A stretch of DNA of 5,387 bases from Dietzia timorensis (GTDB lineage: Bacteria > Actinomycetota > Actinomycetes > Mycobacteriales > Mycobacteriaceae), in contig NZ_DYXM01000073.1 in assembly GCF_020742175.1 (NCBI RefSeq), forward strand, positions 1 through 5,387, read 5' to 3'. The notes beneath the pieces were generated by a model. It was not told where the DNA came from and searched no databases. It saw nothing but the letters and a program-made list of their open reading frames with translations. The first letter of the stretch is position 1. Each line of letters starts with the position of its first letter. The translations under genes were made by a program, and so were the position numbers. Shown piece after piece: positions 4,692-5,387 of this stretch.

Positions 4692-5387
4692 ATGGCAACG
4701 GAAACGGGCATCGATCCAGACGAATTGGCCACGTGTCTCCGAGTTCTGGACGACGGCGGGAGTCTCCCGGCAGACCATCCCGATTCCGTGGCTCTCCAAC
4801 GCGCCGTCGGCCACCTGTTCAAGGAAGTCAAGCGACAGCGTCGCGCGGCCGCGCGACAGAGTCGTCAAAAGGCCGACCAAGAAGTCCTCGAGCGGACTGC
4901 TACCGGCTCGTCTGGACGTATCGACGACGAGACCGCCGGAATTCGTCTCGTGTCCGACGTTCCCGGCGAAATCGCGGGACACTTGCAGCGTCCGCAGGAT
5001 TGCTACATTTGTAAAGCACCGTATACCCAGGTAGACGCTTTCTACCACCAGCTATGCCCTCGGTGCGCCGCCCTGAACAGGGCAAAACGGGACCCGAAAA
5101 TGGACCTGCGCGGAAAGCGGGCGCTTCTCACCGGTGGACGCGCGAAGATCGGTATGTACATCGCGCTGATGCTTCTTCGCGCGGGTGCCGCTCTCACCAT
5201 CACGACGCGTTTTCCCCGAGACGCGGCGCGACGATTCTCCCTGATGGACGACTATGACGACTGGGGTAATCGACTCACCGTCGTGGGCGTCGACCTTCGC
5301 GACCCGGCACAGGTGACGGCGGTCGCCGACGAAGTCGCGGCGGCCGGGCCGCTCGACATCCTCATCAACAACGCGGCCCAAACGGTC
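4692..5387 (+). CDS. SDR family oxidoreductase with N-terminal zinc-ribbon-like module (3'-partial)
   Basis: The gene runs off the right edge, and the first 232 residues are seen. The start is ATG 4692, preceded by AAAGGGAG (4682-4689). Residues 1-43 are acidic to neutral and predicted helical. Residues 44-60 are strongly basic (KEVKRQRRAAARQSRQK). Residues 103-125 hold two CxxC knuckles, Cys104/Cys107 and Cys122/Cys125, with FYHQL just before the second, as in a four-cysteine zinc site. From about Asp138 a classical short-chain dehydrogenase Rossmann fold starts: LLTGGRAKIG (145-154, a variant of TGxxxGxG), TTRFPRDA (171-178) at the end of the second strand, VDLRD (200-204), and LDILINNAAQ (221-230) with the NNA motif. 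The Y-x-x-x-K catalytic pair lies beyond the window. The fold predicts NAD(P)-dependent oxidation or reduction. The Arg after the second strand hints at NADP, and the substrate is unknown. I recall similar zinc-knuckle SDR proteins in other actinobacteria, so the fusion is probably family-wide. Confidence 0.88.
   Translation, partial: MATETGIDPDELATCLRVLDDGGSLPADHPDSVALQRAVGHLFKEVKRQRRAAARQSRQKADQEVLERTATGSSGRIDDETAGIRLVSDVPGEIAGHLQRPQDCYICKAPYTQVDAFYHQLCPRCAALNRAKRDPKMDLRGKRALLTGGRAKIGMYIALMLLRAGAALTITTRFPRDAARRFSLMDDYDDWGNRLTVVGVDLRDPAQVTAVADEVAAAGPLDILINNAAQTV

Noticed and set aside
4558..5034. 158-residue plus-strand open frame, and its neighbour 4637-5014
   Set aside because: Both are other-frame shadows of the SDR gene. 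The correct frame starts at 4692 and shows CxxC, TGG-x4-G and NNA motifs without interruption to the window end.

Overview
This is a GC-rich chromosomal window with strong third-position G/C bias, AGGAGG-type ribosome binding sites and gene families typical of Actinobacteria. A Corynebacterium/Dietzia/Brevibacterium-like relative is my guess, but genus cannot be fixed from the sequence. Most of it is ordinary core or near-core genome. There is no CRISPR array, integrase, transposase or insertion sequence.

Layout, left to right. (i) The window opens with a quinone-dependent (class 2) dihydroorotate dehydrogenase, PyrD (+), probably missing a few N-terminal residues at the window edge. (ii) A 14-bp-stem hairpin separates it from a convergent YbhB/YbcL (PEBP) family gene on the minus strand. 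(iii) Next is a tRNA-Leu(GAG) gene (+) without an encoded CCA, followed at once by a strong intrinsic terminator. (iv) Then comes about 0.5 kb holding the remains of a DUF1648-type small membrane protein gene (+). It is interrupted by an in-frame amber codon just before its conserved motif and has no natural stop in frame. (v) A perfect 32-bp palindrome follows, serving as terminator for a minus-strand two-gene operon. The operon encodes an FtsX/MacB-type ABC permease (4437 to 3409) and its ATPase (3362 to 2607), resembling HrtBA-type heme exporters. (vi) A 254-bp divergent intergenic region carries a 10-bp-period direct repeat (GCGGTTTC twice) and a plausible promoter for the last gene. (vii) The last gene (+, from 4692, running off the right edge) encodes an unusual short-chain dehydrogenase/reductase. 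Its Rossmann domain is preceded by about 137 residues containing a basic helix and a CxxC-x14-CxxC zinc-ribbon-like module.

How the genes work together: only the permease/ATPase pair forms a clear functional unit, with one ATPase and one FtsX-like permease presumably assembling as a dimeric exporter or mechanotransmission complex. PyrD (pyrimidine synthesis), PEBP, tRNA-Leu and the SDR are independent transcription units, each bounded by visible hairpins or intergenic gaps. The points most worth a second look are the zinc-ribbon/SDR fusion, the broken DUF1648 gene, and the possible operator upstream of the ABC operon. I did not find evidence of a new multi-gene system.
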